NCBI GenBank assembly: GCA_016281125.1
Contig: JAEEIA010000010.1
Coordinates: forward strand, 103,647-167,646
Length of the DNA: 64,000 nt
Reading direction: 5' to 3'
DNA from: Oscillospiraceae bacterium
Lineage (GTDB): Bacteria; Bacillota; Clostridia; Oscillospirales; Ruminococcaceae
In this document: piece by piece, positions 1 through 9,861 of the stretch
Layout of the letters: every line of letters starts with the position of its first letter
Position numbering within the stretch: position 1 is the stretch's first letter
Translations under genes and position numbers: made by a program
The notes under the pieces: generated by a model
The model's input: the letters and a program-made list of their open reading frames with translations, nothing else
Database searches by the model: none
What the model was told of the DNA's origin: nothing

Positions 1-640
1 CTGCCTGCTCCGGCTTCGAGATGCCGAAGCCGATTGCACACGGCGTATCCGTGTTTTCGCGGATTTTTGCGGTGATCGTGTTCAGATCTGTCCGGATCTC
101 CGAGCGCATACCGGTCACGCCGAGGCTGGATACCAGATACACAAAGCCCTCTGCCTCTTTGGCGATCATTGCAATGCGGTTTTCAGAGGTCGGAGCAATC
201 AGCGAGATGAAGTCGATGCCGTGTTCCTTGCAGACCGGCGCAAAATCTTCCTTTTCCTCAAACGGGACATCCGGCAGAATCAGGCCGTCAATGCCGATTT
301 CCGCACAGGTCTTTACAAAGCGCTCCGTGCCGTAGGAGAATACGACGTTCGCGTAGGTCATGAACACCAGCGGGATCTTCACGTCTTTCCGCAGCTCTTT
401 GACAAATGCAAAGATTTTGTCCGTGGTGACGCCGCCTGCGAGCGCGCGGATATTTGCGCCCTGAATGACGGGCCCCTCTGCGGTCGGATCGGAGAACGGG
501 ATGCCGAGCTCAATCAGATCTGCGCCCGCCTGTTCCATCGCGCGGACGATTTTGCCGGTTGTTTCCAGATCGGGATCGCCGCAGGTGATGAACGGGATAA
601 ACGCCTTGCCGTTTTTGAATGCATCGCGGATCTTACTCAT
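1..640 (-). CDS. trpA: tryptophan synthase alpha subunit, 3' end outside window
   Basis: TrpA cleaves indole-3-glycerol phosphate to indole and glyceraldehyde-3-phosphate and passes indole to TrpB. The visible 213 residues start [10 protein letters not shown] and run through the N-terminal two thirds of the TIM barrel. [16 protein letters not shown] holds the catalytic Glu (residue 44) and a Glu (55) where E. coli has Asp60; LPDVPFEE and the phosphate-loop region follow. The ATG at 640 overlaps the trpB stop by 8 nt, so translation is probably coupled. The reading frame is open to base 1, so the C-terminus lies outside the window. It is the last trp gene visible. Confidence 0.96.
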   Translation of the reverse strand, partial: MSKIRDAFKNGKAFIPFITCGDPDLETTGKIVRAMEQAGADLIELGIPFSDPTAEGPVIQGANIRALAGGVTTDKIFAFVKELRKDVKIPLVFMTYANVVFSYGTERFVKTCAEIGIDGLILPDVPFEEKEDFAPVCKEHGIDFISLIAPTSENRIAMIAKEAEGFVYLVSSLGVTGMRSEIRTDLNTITAKIRENTDTPCAIGFGISKPEQA

Positions 641-1823
641 GGATATCCTCCCCTCTGTACCGGGCAATCGCGGCGCAGTCCTTGTCGCCTCTGCCGGAGA
701 TTGTCACAACGATAATCTTGTCCTTGTCCATTTCCGGTGCGATCTTCATCGCATGTGCGACGGCATGTGCGGATTCAATCGCCGGAATGATGCCCTCCGT
801 GCGGGAGAGATACTCAAATGCATTGACGGCTTCGTCATCGGTTACGGCGACGTATTCCGCGCGGCCGGTGTCATGCAGATGCGCATGCTCCGGGCCGATG
901 CCGGGGTAGTCCAGACCTGCGGAGATGGAATAGACCGGTGCAATCTGGCCGTATTCATCCTGGCAGAAATAGGACTTCATGCCGTGGAAGATGCCGAGCT
1001 TTCCGGTGCTGATTGTGGCGGCGGTTTCAAACGTATCAATGCCTCTGCCCGCTGCCTCGCAGCCGATCAGGCGCACACCCTCGTCCGGGATAAAGTGATA
1101 GAACGTGCCGATTGCGTTGGAGCCGCCGCCGACACATGCCATGACGACATCCGGCAGACGGCCTTCCTTTTCCAGAATCTGCTGACGGATTTCCTTCGAG
1201 ATGACCGCCTGGAAATCGCGTACAATCGTCGGGAACGGGTGCGGCCCCATGACCGAGCCCAGGCAGTAATGCGTATCGTCGATGCGGTTTGTCCATTCGC
1301 GCATCGCCTCGGAAACAGCGTCCTTGAGCGTGGCGGTGCCGGTCGTGACCGGGATGACCTCCGAACCGAGCAGACGCATCCGGTAGACGTTCAGCGCCTG
1401 CCGCTTCGTGTCCTCCTCGCCCATGAAGACGACGCACTCCATGCCCATGAGCGCAGCGGCGGTCGCGGTCGCAACACCGTGCTGACCTGCGCCGGTTTCC
1501 GCGATCAGGCGGGTTTTGCCCATTTTCTTTGCGAGCAGCGCCTGACCGAGCACATTGTTGATCTTATGTGCGCCGGTGTGGTTCAGATCCTCGCGCTTTA
1601 AGTAGATTTTTGCGCCGCCGAGCGCCTTCGTCAGCTTTTCGGCATAGTACAGCCGGGACGGGCGGTTGGCGTATTCATTGAACAGCGTTTCCAGCTCCGC
1701 ATTGAATGCGGGATCGTTTTTGTAATGGTTGTATGCCTGCTCAAGCTCGATGACAGCATTCATAAGCGTTTCCGGGATATACTGCCCGCCGTGAATGCCG
1801 AATCGTCCGTTGGGATTTGTCAT
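633..1823 (-). CDS. trpB: tryptophan synthase beta subunit
   Basis: TrpB is the PLP enzyme that condenses indole with serine to make tryptophan. It has 396 residues, the usual length for the TrpB1 type. [10 protein letters not shown] contains the Schiff-base lysine (K87), GAGQHG the substrate carboxylate loop and GGGSNA the PLP phosphate loop. The start follows a GAGG Shine-Dalgarno. It lies 47 nt after the YhfC-like gene and overlaps trpA, so it belongs to the trp operon despite the foreign gene ahead of it. Identification is secure. Confidence 0.98.
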   Translation of the reverse strand: MTNPNGRFGIHGGQYIPETLMNAVIELEQAYNHYKNDPAFNAELETLFNEYANRPSRLYYAEKLTKALGGAKIYLKREDLNHTGAHKINNVLGQALLAKKMGKTRLIAETGAGQHGVATATAAALMGMECVVFMGEEDTKRQALNVYRMRLLGSEVIPVTTGTATLKDAVSEAMREWTNRIDDTHYCLGSVMGPHPFPTIVRDFQAVISKEIRQQILEKEGRLPDVVMACVGGGSNAIGTFYHFIPDEGVRLIGCEAAGRGIDTFETAATISTGKLGIFHGMKSYFCQDEYGQIAPVYSISAGLDYPGIGPEHAHLHDTGRAEYVAVTDDEAVNAFEYLSRTEGIIPAIESAHAVAHAMKIAPEMDKDKIIVVTISGRGDKDCAAIARYRGEDIHE

Positions 1824-1870
1824 AATGAACCTCCTCTTATGATGTGAAACGGATCAGCCGTCTGCCTGTT

Positions 1871-2563
1871 TCAGATCAGACCGTCCGGATGCTGTTTTCC
1901 GTGCAGATACACGAACATACAGAGCGCTGCCGTCAGCATGACGTCTGCTGCCGTGCCGAAGCAGAAAATCGTAAAGTCTGTAACCAGGTGTATCAGAATT
2001 GCAATGGGAAGCAGCTTTTTGCAGCCCTCATAATGCACCGCTCGCGCAATGAGCACCGACATCATCATGTGAAATATCAGATTGACTGCATTGCCGAGCA
2101 GAATCTCTGCGGCCGTCAGCATGCCCTGTCCGGCCAGCGCCGTCAGATGCTCCTGCGTGCCGCGCTGCCCGAGCGCATCCGCAAGCAGAACAAACTGTGC
2201 CTTTGCGCTCATGATGACCTCTGTGCTGCCGTGCCCGATGCCGTAGCATAGGGCGTCCGCGCGTGTGTCGTATGCGGGAATCGCATGCTTCATGGCAATG
2301 TACCGGCCGCCTTCCTCAAAGACGGAGCCGATCAGCCAGACCGTCAGCCATTTGCCTGTGAGCGTTTCTGCGCCCTGCACGAAGATGCTGCGAACCAGCG
2401 CGCGCGGAATCAGAATCAGCATGACGGTGATGACGCCGACAAAGACCGGAACGCTCCTGCCGCCGTGCCGCTTTTTCAGATAGAAATATGCTGCAAACGG
2501 CAGCGCCGCTGTCAGCAGTCCGCGGAGGACAAATAAAAAAATCTGACCGGATGTGAATTCCAT
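1871..2563 (-). CDS. YhfC-family intramembrane metalloprotease-like protein inside the trp operon
   Basis: A 230-residue polytopic membrane protein starting MEFTSGQIF, chosen because GGAGG lies just upstream of the ATG at 2563; the longer open frame would overlap trpF. Several hydrophobic segments are present. The conserved motifs VFEEGGRYIAMK, YGIGHGSTEV and NLIFHMMMS resemble the EExxR, GHG-E and late His motifs of the YhfC family (PF10086), putative zinc-dependent intramembrane peptidases distantly related to CAAX proteases. It sits 22 nt after trpF and 47 nt before trpB, in the same direction, so it is probably cotranscribed with trp genes. A role in tryptophan synthesis is not evident; a precursor-processing or transport-related function is possible. 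The family call is fairly secure, the function unknown. Confidence 0.8.
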   Translation of the reverse strand: MEFTSGQIFLFVLRGLLTAALPFAAYFYLKKRHGGRSVPVFVGVITVMLILIPRALVRSIFVQGAETLTGKWLTVWLIGSVFEEGGRYIAMKHAIPAYDTRADALCYGIGHGSTEVIMSAKAQFVLLADALGQRGTQEHLTALAGQGMLTAAEILLGNAVNLIFHMMMSVLIARAVHYEGCKKLLPIAILIHLVTDFTIFCFGTAADVMLTAALCMFVYLHGKQHPDGLI

Positions 2564-2585
2564 GATGCGCCTCCGCCCTGTTTGG

Positions 2586-3188
2586 TTATAGGCTGCGGAC
2601 AGCCTCAACAAATGCACGCATTTTCTGCGGATCCTTGCGCCCGTCTGTTTCGGTGCCGCTGCTGACATCCACAGCATAGGGATGCAGTGCGCCGACCGCT
2701 TCCGCGACATTATCCGGCGCCAGGCCGCCCGCGAGGAAATACGGTCTGCCGATGTCTTTGATCAGCGAGTGGTCAAACGGCTTTCCCGTGCCGGTGCCGG
2801 AATCAAGGAGCACAAAGTCTGCCTTGCTCTGCCGCGCACGCTGCACGTCGTCCGTGCAGGTGATCTTGAACGCCTTGATGACCGGTTTTCCGGTGCGTTC
2901 TTTCAGCTGTGCGATATATGCATCGTCCTCGTTTCCGTGCAGCTGAATCACGTCGAGCATCTCAGCATAGCGGAGAATATGCGCTATCGGCGCGCTGACG
3001 AATACGCCGACCTTTTTGGCGCAGCTTTTGCTGTCGGCATGACAGCGAACCAGTTCACGGAATGTTTCCGGCCCGACTGTGCGCCGGAACCCGTCCGAGA
3101 GAATGAACCCGACGTAATCTGCGCCGAGCGCACATGCTGTGATGACGTCCTTTGGCTGCATCAGCCCGCAGAGCTTGATTTTCGTCAT
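2586..3188 (-). CDS. trpF: phosphoribosylanthranilate isomerase
   Basis: TrpF isomerises N-(5-phosphoribosyl)anthranilate to CdRP, the third step from chorismate to tryptophan. The 200-residue protein has the standard single TIM barrel. KLCGL at the N-terminus carries the catalytic Cys (C7) and LLDSGTGTGKPFDH the catalytic Asp (D129); VDVSSGTE near the C-terminus binds phosphate. Its ATG overlaps the trpC stop by 4 nt (ATGA), indicating coupled translation. It is separate from trpC here, unlike the fused enterobacterial enzyme. Confidence 0.97.
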   Translation of the reverse strand: MTKIKLCGLMQPKDVITACALGADYVGFILSDGFRRTVGPETFRELVRCHADSKSCAKKVGVFVSAPIAHILRYAEMLDVIQLHGNEDDAYIAQLKERTGKPVIKAFKITCTDDVQRARQSKADFVLLDSGTGTGKPFDHSLIKDIGRPYFLAGGLAPDNVAEAVGALHPYAVDVSSGTETDGRKDPQKMRAFVEAVRSL

Positions 3189-3982
3189 GCCTGCGTCCCT
3201 TTCAGATACCGGAGCATGGACGCCTTGTCGGATGCGCGCATCAGCGTTTCCCCGATCAGCACGGCGTCTGCGCCTGCATCTCTGGCCGCCTGAATATCGG
3301 CGGGGGTTTTCATGCCGCTTTCCGTGACGAACAGCGTATCGGCCGGTGCGTACTTCCGCATTGCGGATGCACGGTGCGGATCGACGGAGAAATCATGCAG
3401 ATTCCGGTTGTTGACGCCGATAATCCTTGCGCCGATCTCTGCTGCCGCTTCAATCTCGGCTTCGTCATGCGCTTCGACCAGCGCGGACATGCCGAGCGAT
3501 ACAACGATATTATTGTACTCGAAAAGCTGTGATTTGTCAAGCAGCGCACAGATCAGCAGCACCGCGGAGGCGCCGAGCAGCTTTGCCTCGTAGATCATGT
3601 AGGGATCCACGGTGAAGTCCTTGCGCAGGCAGGGGATTTTCACCGCCGCCGCAATCTCCGCGAGATAGCGGTCATCCCCGAGAAAGCGCGTCGGCTCGGT
3701 CAGCACGGATATGCAGTCCGCACCGGCTGCTTCGTAGTCCTTTGCGATTTGCAGATACGGGAATTCCGGTGCAATCAGTCCCTTGGAGGGCGACGCCTTT
3801 TTGCATTCGCAGATGAATGCGATGTCATCTGTCCGGAGCGCGTTCTCAAAGCGAAAGTCACCCTTCGGGAGCAGCTCTGCATCCCGGCGGACGGAATCAA
3901 GAGAGCGGTACTGCTTTGCCTTTTCGGTGCGCTCCTTTGCAGCGGCCGCCAGTGTTTCCAGGATCGTTTCCATGCTGCTCAC
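3185..3982 (-). CDS. trpC: indole-3-glycerol phosphate synthase
   Basis: TrpC closes the indole ring by decarboxylating CdRP to indole-3-glycerol phosphate. It has 265 residues, typical for a monofunctional enzyme. [10 protein letters not shown] (residues 59-68) carries the catalytic Lys, LRKDF the second conserved Lys, and VTESGM and IGETLM are the Glu and phosphate-binding motifs. It overlaps trpGD upstream and trpF downstream by 4 nt each. A second in-frame ATG three codons in is an equally plausible start. Confidence 0.97.
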   Translation of the reverse strand: MSSMETILETLAAAAKERTEKAKQYRSLDSVRRDAELLPKGDFRFENALRTDDIAFICECKKASPSKGLIAPEFPYLQIAKDYEAAGADCISVLTEPTRFLGDDRYLAEIAAAVKIPCLRKDFTVDPYMIYEAKLLGASAVLLICALLDKSQLFEYNNIVVSLGMSALVEAHDEAEIEAAAEIGARIIGVNNRNLHDFSVDPHRASAMRKYAPADTLFVTESGMKTPADIQAARDAGADAVLIGETLMRASDKASMLRYLKGTQA

Positions 3983-5670
3983 CGGTTGGAGGCTGCGATG
4001 AAGGTTTCCAGCTGTGCTGCCGCCTTGCCGCTGTCAATCAGCTCTGCTGCGAGCTGCACGCCCTCTGCGATGCTTGATGCCCGTTCTGCCAGATACAGCG
4101 CAGCACCGGCATTGATCAGGACGGCATTGCGCTTTGCGCCGCGCTCCTCACCGCTGAGAATGGCACGGGTGATTGCAGCATTTTCCTCCGGCGTGCCGCC
4201 GCGCAGGTCATCCTTGCCGCAGCGCGGGAGGCCGAAGTCCTCCGGCGAAATCGTGTAGGTCTTGGTCGATTCAATGTCAAATTCGCAGACCAGCGTTTCC
4301 GAGCTCATGGAGATTTCGTCGAGCTTGTCAAGGCCGTAAACGACCATGCCGCGCTTGACGCCGAGCCGCTGGAGCACCTCTGCAATCGGATTGACGAGCG
4401 ATGCGTCATACACGCCGATCAGGGTGCGGCGGGCATTGGCGGGGTTCGTCAGCGGGCCGAGAATATTGAACACAGTGCGGACGCCCAGCTCCTTGCGGAT
4501 CGAGCCGACATATTTCATGGAGGTGTGGTAGAGCTGTGCGAACAGGAAGCACATGCCTGCTTCATTGAGCATCTGCACGGCCTTTTCCGGATCCTGCTTG
4601 ATGTTGACGCCGAGCGCCTCCAGGCAGTCCGCAGTGCCGCACTTCGAGGATGCCGCACGGTTGCCGTGCTTTGCGACCTTTGCGCCGCCTGCCGCCGCGA
4701 CGAGCGCGGAGGTCGTGGAGATGTTGAAGCTGTCGGAGTGGTCGCCGCCCGTGCCGACAATTTCCAGCACGTCGAAGTCATGCTCCACATGCAGCGCGTG
4801 CTCGCGCATGGCCGCTGCACAGCCGGTGATCTCGTCAATGGTTTCGGCCTTTGTGCTCTTGGTGGAGAGCGCCGCAAGGAATGCGGCATTCTGCGTCGGG
4901 GTGGTTTCGCCGTTCATGATTTCGTTCATGACGGTGTATGCCTCTGCATAGGTCAGGTCCTGCTTATCAACGATTTTCTTGATTGCCTCTGCGATCATTT
5001 TCGGTTCCTCCATGCGGACTGTATCCGCTGTTTTATTTTCATCATGCTTCTGTGCGGGTGCTTCTGTGATTTCGGGCTGCGCGGTTCTTCTGACAGGCTC
5101 CGGCGTATCCTGCAAAAAGTTCAGGAGCATCTGTCTGCCCTCCGGCGTCAGGATGGATTCCGGATGGAATTGCAGTCCGTAAACCGGATACTCTTTATGC
5201 TGCACGGCCATGACCTCGCCGTCGTCGGTTTTTGCGGTGATGCGCAGGCAGTCCGGCAGCGTTGCGGGATCCGCCGCAAGCGAGTGGTATCTTGCAACCG
5301 TGATGCGCTCCGGCAGACCGCGGAACATTCTGCTGTCCTGTGCGGCGGTGACGGTTGACTGCTTGCCGTGCATCAGCTGCTTTGCGTGGACGATCACTGC
5401 GCCGTATGCCGCGCAGATTGCCTGATGCCCGAGGCAGACGCCGAGGATCGGGATTTTTCCGCCGAGCTTCTTCACGGTTTCAATGATGATGCCTGCATCC
5501 TCCGGACGGCCGGGGCCGGGGGAGAGGATGATGTGCGAGGGGTTCAGCGCCGCGACCTCGTCAACGGTCATGGCGTCATTGCGGATGACCTTGATGTCCG
5601 GCGTGAGCTCGCCGAGCATCTGATAAAGGTTATAAGAAAAGCTGTCGTAGTTATCAATCAATAAAAGCAT
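3979..5670 (-). CDS. trpGD: fused anthranilate synthase component II / anthranilate phosphoribosyltransferase
   Basis: A bifunctional protein of 563 residues. Residues 1-190 are the TrpG class I glutamine amidotransferase, with [11 protein letters not shown], the nucleophile in LGVCLGHQ (C79) and the His-Glu pair in FHPES (H169, E171). It feeds ammonia to TrpE. A charged linker (about 190-224) leads to TrpD from M225, with the PRPP-binding VGTGGD motif and NFNIST-like downstream residues (here FNISTTS) and NILGPLTNP. TrpD transfers phosphoribose to anthranilate. The same fusion order is known from E. coli TrpGD. The gene overlaps trpE by 17 nt and trpC by 4 nt. No frameshift is visible at the joint, so the fusion appears genuine. 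Confidence 0.96.
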   Translation of the reverse strand: MLLLIDNYDSFSYNLYQMLGELTPDIKVIRNDAMTVDEVAALNPSHIILSPGPGRPEDAGIIIETVKKLGGKIPILGVCLGHQAICAAYGAVIVHAKQLMHGKQSTVTAAQDSRMFRGLPERITVARYHSLAADPATLPDCLRITAKTDDGEVMAVQHKEYPVYGLQFHPESILTPEGRQMLLNFLQDTPEPVRRTAQPEITEAPAQKHDENKTADTVRMEEPKMIAEAIKKIVDKQDLTYAEAYTVMNEIMNGETTPTQNAAFLAALSTKSTKAETIDEITGCAAAMREHALHVEHDFDVLEIVGTGGDHSDSFNISTTSALVAAAGGAKVAKHGNRAASSKCGTADCLEALGVNIKQDPEKAVQMLNEAGMCFLFAQLYHTSMKYVGSIRKELGVRTVFNILGPLTNPANARRTLIGVYDASLVNPIAEVLQRLGVKRGMVVYGLDKLDEISMSSETLVCEFDIESTKTYTISPEDFGLPRCGKDDLRGGTPEENAAITRAILSGEERGAKRNAVLINAGAALYLAERASSIAEGVQLAAELIDSGKAAAQLETFIAASNR

Positions 5671-7132
5671 CGTCGGGCTCCTCCGCTTCCTTCAGCGCAC
5701 GGATGACCGCCGCTGCCTTGTTCAGACATTCCTGATATTCGTTTTCCGGAACGGAATCCGCGACGATTCCCGCGCCGCTCCGGACATAGACCGTATTGTC
5801 CTTTCTGTATGCAAGGCGGATAGCAATGCAGGTGTCAAGATCGCCCTGGAACGAGAGATACCCGACTGCACCGCCGTAAATGCCGCGCTTTGCGCCCTCC
5901 AGCTGACCGATCAGCTGGCAGGCACGGATTTTCGGTGCGCCGGAGAGCGTTCCGGCGGGGAGCACTGCCGCGACGGCATCGAGCGCGTCGCAGTCATCCC
6001 GGATTTCACCGCGGACGGCCGAGCCGATATGCATGACGTGCGAATACCGTTCGATTGTGCGGAGCCGTTCGACCTCCACCGTGCCGAATTTGCTGATTCT
6101 GCCGAGGTCGTTCCGGCCGAGATCAACGAGCATGTTGTGCTCTGCAAGCTCCTTTTCATCCCGGAGCAGGTCGGCCTCCAGCGCCTGATCTTCGGCCTCT
6201 GTCCGGCCGCGCGGTCTGGTGCCGGCAAGCGGGAACGTATGCAGCACGCCGTTTTCCAGCTTGACGAGCGTTTCCGGAGAGGCGCCTGCAATCTCCACAT
6301 CCGTGCCGGAGAAATAGAACATATACGGCGACGGATTGATTGTCCGGAGCATCCGGTAGGTGTTCAGCAGCGAGCCCTCAAACGGTGCGCTGAACCGGTT
6401 GGAGAGCACAATCTGGAAAATATCGCCCTCCGTGATATAATGCTTTGCCTGTTCGACCATGTCGCAGTAGGCGTCCTTCTCAAAGAGCGGCGTCATTTCG
6501 CCGGTCATGCGGCTGACGGGCTCTTCCGCGGGCTTTCCGGTGCGGAGGAGATCCGCCATCTGCTTAAGCGCCATTTCCGCGCGGCGGTATTCGGTTTCCG
6601 GCTCGTCAAGGCGGATGTTTGCAATCAGAATAATCTTCTGCCGGAAGTGGTCGAATGCGATGACCTTGTCAAAGAGCATGAGATCCATGTCATTGAAATG
6701 CGCGTCATCCGATGCGGCGGTGCGGGTGGAAGGCTCCTGATAGCCGAGGTAGTCATAGGAGAAGTATCCGACCAGGCCGCCCGTGAACGGCGGCAGACCG
6801 GCGATCCGCGGGCTGCGGTATTTTGCGAGCAGCTGCCGCAGATACTGCGCGGGATCCTCCGTTTCCAGTTCCAGATCCCCGAGCTTTAAGTGCCCGTTCC
6901 GGCAGGAGATGCCGAGCTTCGGATCATAGCCGAGGAAGGTGTAGCGTCCGCGGTGATCGGGGCCGGAGATGGATTCCAGCAGGTAGGTGTGGGCGGAGAT
7001 GTGTCTGAGGATCCGCAGCACCAGCATGGGTGTCAGCGAATCTGCATGCAGCTCGCAGCTGACGGGCAGTACACGGTAATCCGTTTCCGCAGCGTAGCGT
7101 TTTGCCTCCTCCGGTGTGATGGACAGTTTCAT
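5654..7132 (-). CDS. trpE: anthranilate synthase component I
   Basis: TrpE converts chorismate plus ammonia to anthranilate, the committed step of tryptophan synthesis. From the ATG at 7132 it has 492 residues. That start is preferred because GGAGG lies 6 nt upstream; an ATG at 7138 directly abuts the Shine-Dalgarno. The LLES motif at residues 51-54, the hallmark of tryptophan feedback inhibition, is intact. The chorismate-binding C-terminal half shows IVLSNRF, the SPE of [26 protein letters not shown] and SGAPKIRA. It is the first gene of the operon, under T-box control. Confidence 0.97.
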   Translation of the reverse strand: MKLSITPEEAKRYAAETDYRVLPVSCELHADSLTPMLVLRILRHISAHTYLLESISGPDHRGRYTFLGYDPKLGISCRNGHLKLGDLELETEDPAQYLRQLLAKYRSPRIAGLPPFTGGLVGYFSYDYLGYQEPSTRTAASDDAHFNDMDLMLFDKVIAFDHFRQKIILIANIRLDEPETEYRRAEMALKQMADLLRTGKPAEEPVSRMTGEMTPLFEKDAYCDMVEQAKHYITEGDIFQIVLSNRFSAPFEGSLLNTYRMLRTINPSPYMFYFSGTDVEIAGASPETLVKLENGVLHTFPLAGTRPRGRTEAEDQALEADLLRDEKELAEHNMLVDLGRNDLGRISKFGTVEVERLRTIERYSHVMHIGSAVRGEIRDDCDALDAVAAVLPAGTLSGAPKIRACQLIGQLEGAKRGIYGGAVGYLSFQGDLDTCIAIRLAYRKDNTVYVRSGAGIVADSVPENEYQECLNKAAAVIRALKEAEEPDDAFID

Positions 7133-7160
7133 ATGCATCCTCCGTTTCCGGACGGGCAAA

Positions 7161-7453
7161 TAAAAAAGCCCGTCCCTGAACTTTGTTGTTCAAGGACGAG
7201 CTGATATATCTTTCATGCTCGCGGTGCCACCTTGATTCATCTGCGCTTCGGTTCAAAGCGCGGATGCACTTTTGCGGGATACCAGCATACCCCTGACAAC
7301 TGACGTATGTCTGCACGTCGCAGTTTTACCGGCTGCTGCCGACTGCGCCCTCAGCGGGCCATTTGCGAAACTGGTTCCCGTCCGGCTCTCAGCCTCCCGG
7401 ACTCTCTGTGGGGTCATATCACGCTTTATCTCCGCTTCAACGGTTTGATTGTT
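7161..7453 (-). promoter_or_regulatory. T-box leader (tRNA-Trp responsive) of the trp operon
   Basis: On the minus strand GGTGGCACCGCG (7220-7233 with flanks) matches the conserved T-box bulge that captures the uncharged tRNA acceptor end. It is followed by a terminator hairpin at 7162-7203. Upstream are stem I-like features: an AGAGAG stretch, a GCTGAGA segment and a UGG triplet at 7359-7361 that is the best candidate specifier codon for tRNA-Trp. The C in the variable position of UGGCACC would pair with a G discriminator base, as expected for tRNA-Trp. Uncharged tRNA-Trp should favour the antiterminator and expression of trpE onward. T-box identity is secure; the specifier position is inferred by eye. 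Confidence 0.93.
7162..7203 (-). terminator. T-box intrinsic terminator
   Basis: Read on the minus strand, AGCTCGTCCTTGAAC and GTTCAGGGACGGGCT form an imperfect long stem, followed immediately by a run of T. It lies between the T-box bulge and trpE and is the off state of the riboswitch. Confidence 0.9.
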
Positions 7454-7459
7454 GCATTA

Positions 7460-7488
7460 AGCATACCGCATTTTCGGAAATTTGTCAA
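7460..7488 (-). promoter_or_regulatory. sigma-A promoter of the trp operon
   Basis: Minus strand TTGACA (7483-7488), a 17-nt spacer and TATGCT (7460-7465). The expected transcription start near 7453 gives a leader of about 320 nt before trpE, the right size for a T-box. Confidence 0.85.
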
Positions 7489-7629
7489 GTGCTTTTCAAT
7501 AAATTCTTATGTTTTAACAATAAAGTTTTTCTGACGCTTGGAAATGCTTTCCTTAATTCTGTCGTAATATCCGGCGTTTTTTGTCTGGAATCGACAAAAT
7601 CTGCGGTTGAATTTCAGCAATTTACCGCT

Positions 7630-7658
7630 TTCCAACTGCCTGCGGAATGTGCTATAAT
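7630..7658 (+). promoter_or_regulatory. weak promoter candidate for the transglutaminase-dockerin gene
   Basis: A perfect TATAAT (7653-7658) with a poor -35 (TTCCAA) 17 nt upstream. It sits 74 nt before the start codon at 7732, so it is a plausible but unproven promoter. Confidence 0.5.
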
Positions 7659-7731
7659 AAAGCTGTGGATGCCGGGCATCCTGAGAGGAAGGAAAGAAAA
7701 CGTATTATACACTTTCACGGAGGTGTTCAGA

Positions 7732-9714
7732 ATGAAACGATGTATCAGCAGACTGGCGGCCGGGATGCTGTCCGCCGTGATGCTCTTTGCGGCATTGCCC
7801 GCGGATGCCGTATCTGCGGAAACCACGGCGGAGGCGACCTTTCGCCGCGTGCTCCGGCAGGCGTGGCCGATGTACAAGGAGCGTCTTAACATATCCTCGC
7901 TGCGGCTGACCTTTGACCAGGTCGCGGATATTTACTACGATACGCTGTATACGGACTCGGACTGGTTCTATGTGGACTCCAGCTTCTCCTATGTGCTGGA
8001 TGCGCAGAAAAGAGTTTCGACCATTGTTGTGAAGTATGCATACGACACGGACAAGATCCCTGCGATGATTGATAATTTCAACGCGGAGGTTGACCGCCTG
8101 ACCGGGCTGGTGAATCCGGAATGGACGGATGCGGAGAAGATTCTGTTCCTGCACGATCATCTCGGCGAGGTCTGCGAGTATGATCTGACCTATGAAAAGA
8201 ATGATGCCTATGCGGCGCTGCTCGGTGGCACGGCGGTCTGTCAGGGCTATGCACTGGCGATGAACGTGCTCTGCCGAGAGCTGGGAATCCCGTGCTGCGC
8301 GGTCACGAGCGATAAGCTGAACCACATGTGGAATGCCGTGAAGATTGACGGGCACTGGTATCATGTGGATGCGACCTTTGACGATTCCGCGCCGGATATG
8401 CTCGGGCATATCACGCACAGGTATCTGCTGTGCAGCGATGCCTACATGATGGCGGACAGTATGCACAGCGCAACAGACTGGAATTTCATTTCAGATGACG
8501 GTGCGGTTGTCTGCGATTCCGATGCGTATGAAAATGCGTTCTGGTGCGGTGCGATTGACACCTGTGAACCCTTGCCGGAGGGCGGCTGGCTCTTCTCGGT
8601 TGCGGCGGATCCTGCAAAGGTGCGGTTCGTTTCGGATATTGTTTCGGACATTACCGTGGCAACGCCGGACGTTTCCGAAATAATCAGCATCGTGCGCGCG
8701 GCATGGCCGACGGAAACCGGATCCTATTACACGACCTGTTATGTGATGAGCGATTACTATAACGGGAAGATTTATTACAGCACGGCCGAGCGGATCATGG
8801 CGATGCCGCTTGCGGGCGGGGAGGCGGAAACGGTTTATACGCTTTCGGCTTCTGAGCAGGCATACGGCAGAATTTACGGCTTCAAAATCGACGAAAACGG
8901 TCTGCTGACCTATCAGGTCATGCCGCTGCCGGCTTTCCGCGACGCGGATCATTACGAGAGCGAGGCGGAATTCCATACGCTCCAGCTGCCGCAGCAGTCT
9001 GAGCCGGTCACGACGACCGCGCCGCCGGAAACAACGGTGCTCTATACCACAACGACACCGATCATCTATTCCGACGGGCCGTTTACGGTCACGACGCTGC
9101 CGCCTCCGACCGCGCCGCCCGTTACGACCACGACTGCGCGGATCCTGACGGATGCGCCGCCTGTTGTTACGACACTGCCGCCGGTTACAACAACCCGGAC
9201 GGAAACGACCGCAGCGGTCACCACCCCGGTCATTCCTCCTAACGGGCCGTCTGTGACAACGCTGCCGGTGACCACAACCGCAAAGACTACGACGACAAAG
9301 ACTGCGACCACAACGAAAGCAGTCACCACGACGAAGGCTGCGACCACGACAAAGCCGGTCACCACAACGAAGGCTGCGACCACGACAAAGCCGGTCACCA
9401 CGACCGTCAGGACGACGACCGCAGCGGTTCCGACGACAGCCGCTGTCACGGCGACGGCGCCGGTCACAACCGCGTCGGAAACCGTCACGACAATCCGCCA
9501 GCTCACAATCACCAGGCGCGGTGACCTCAACCTGGATAACGCCGTTGATGTGTCCGATGCCGTTATGCTCGCGCGCCTGCTGGTGGAGGACAAAAATCTG
9601 AAGCTGTCGGATCAGGGCATGATGAATGCCCACTGTACCGCTGACGATGAAATCACCGGCGACGATCTGGTATGGATTCTGAGAGTCATCGCCCGCATCA
9701 TTGCCGGCGACTGA
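7732..9714 (+). CDS. secreted transglutaminase-like protein with C-terminal dockerin
   Basis: The 660-residue product starts at MKRCISRLAAG, after a GGAGG 11 nt upstream; the open frame extends further upstream but without a good site. A signal peptide (about 1-29) is followed by a transglutaminase-like cysteine protease fold with the triad C170 (VCQGYA), H198 (LNHMWN) and D213 (YHVDATFDD). A C-terminal half of unclear fold leads to a Thr/Pro linker (about 420-590, many TTT and VTT units) and a type I dockerin from about 596 (RGDLNLDNAVDVSDA). The second dockerin calcium loop is degenerate (AHCTADDEITGDD). The protein is probably displayed through a cohesin. Its substrate is unknown. A terminator follows. 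Confidence 0.85.
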   Translation: MKRCISRLAAGMLSAVMLFAALPADAVSAETTAEATFRRVLRQAWPMYKERLNISSLRLTFDQVADIYYDTLYTDSDWFYVDSSFSYVLDAQKRVSTIVVKYAYDTDKIPAMIDNFNAEVDRLTGLVNPEWTDAEKILFLHDHLGEVCEYDLTYEKNDAYAALLGGTAVCQGYALAMNVLCRELGIPCCAVTSDKLNHMWNAVKIDGHWYHVDATFDDSAPDMLGHITHRYLLCSDAYMMADSMHSATDWNFISDDGAVVCDSDAYENAFWCGAIDTCEPLPEGGWLFSVAADPAKVRFVSDIVSDITVATPDVSEIISIVRAAWPTETGSYYTTCYVMSDYYNGKIYYSTAERIMAMPLAGGEAETVYTLSASEQAYGRIYGFKIDENGLLTYQVMPLPAFRDADHYESEAEFHTLQLPQQSEPVTTTAPPETTVLYTTTTPIIYSDGPFTVTTLPPPTAPPVTTTTARILTDAPPVVTTLPPVTTTRTETTAAVTTPVIPPNGPSVTTLPVTTTAKTTTTKTATTTKAVTTTKAATTTKPVTTTKAATTTKPVTTTVRTTTAAVPTTAAVTATAPVTTASETVTTIRQLTITRRGDLNLDNAVDVSDAVMLARLLVEDKNLKLSDQGMMNAHCTADDEITGDDLVWILRVIARIIAGD

Positions 9715-9786
9715 CGGATTTAGGCACTGGCAGTCAGATGTCCAAAAACCGGACAAAACAGTCCGGCTGCCCGAATTTCAGACACA

Positions 9787-9823
9787 AGCCCGCGGATGCC
9801 CGTTGCATCCGCGGGCTTTTTGC
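9787..9823 (+). terminator. intrinsic terminator after the transglutaminase-dockerin gene
   Basis: A 12-bp perfect GC-rich stem (GCCCGCGGATGC with GCATCCGCGGGC), a 5-nt loop, then TTTTT. Confidence 0.93.
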
Positions 9824-9861
9824 GCTATCATAAATACAGAAACACGAAAGGAGTGAGCAAT

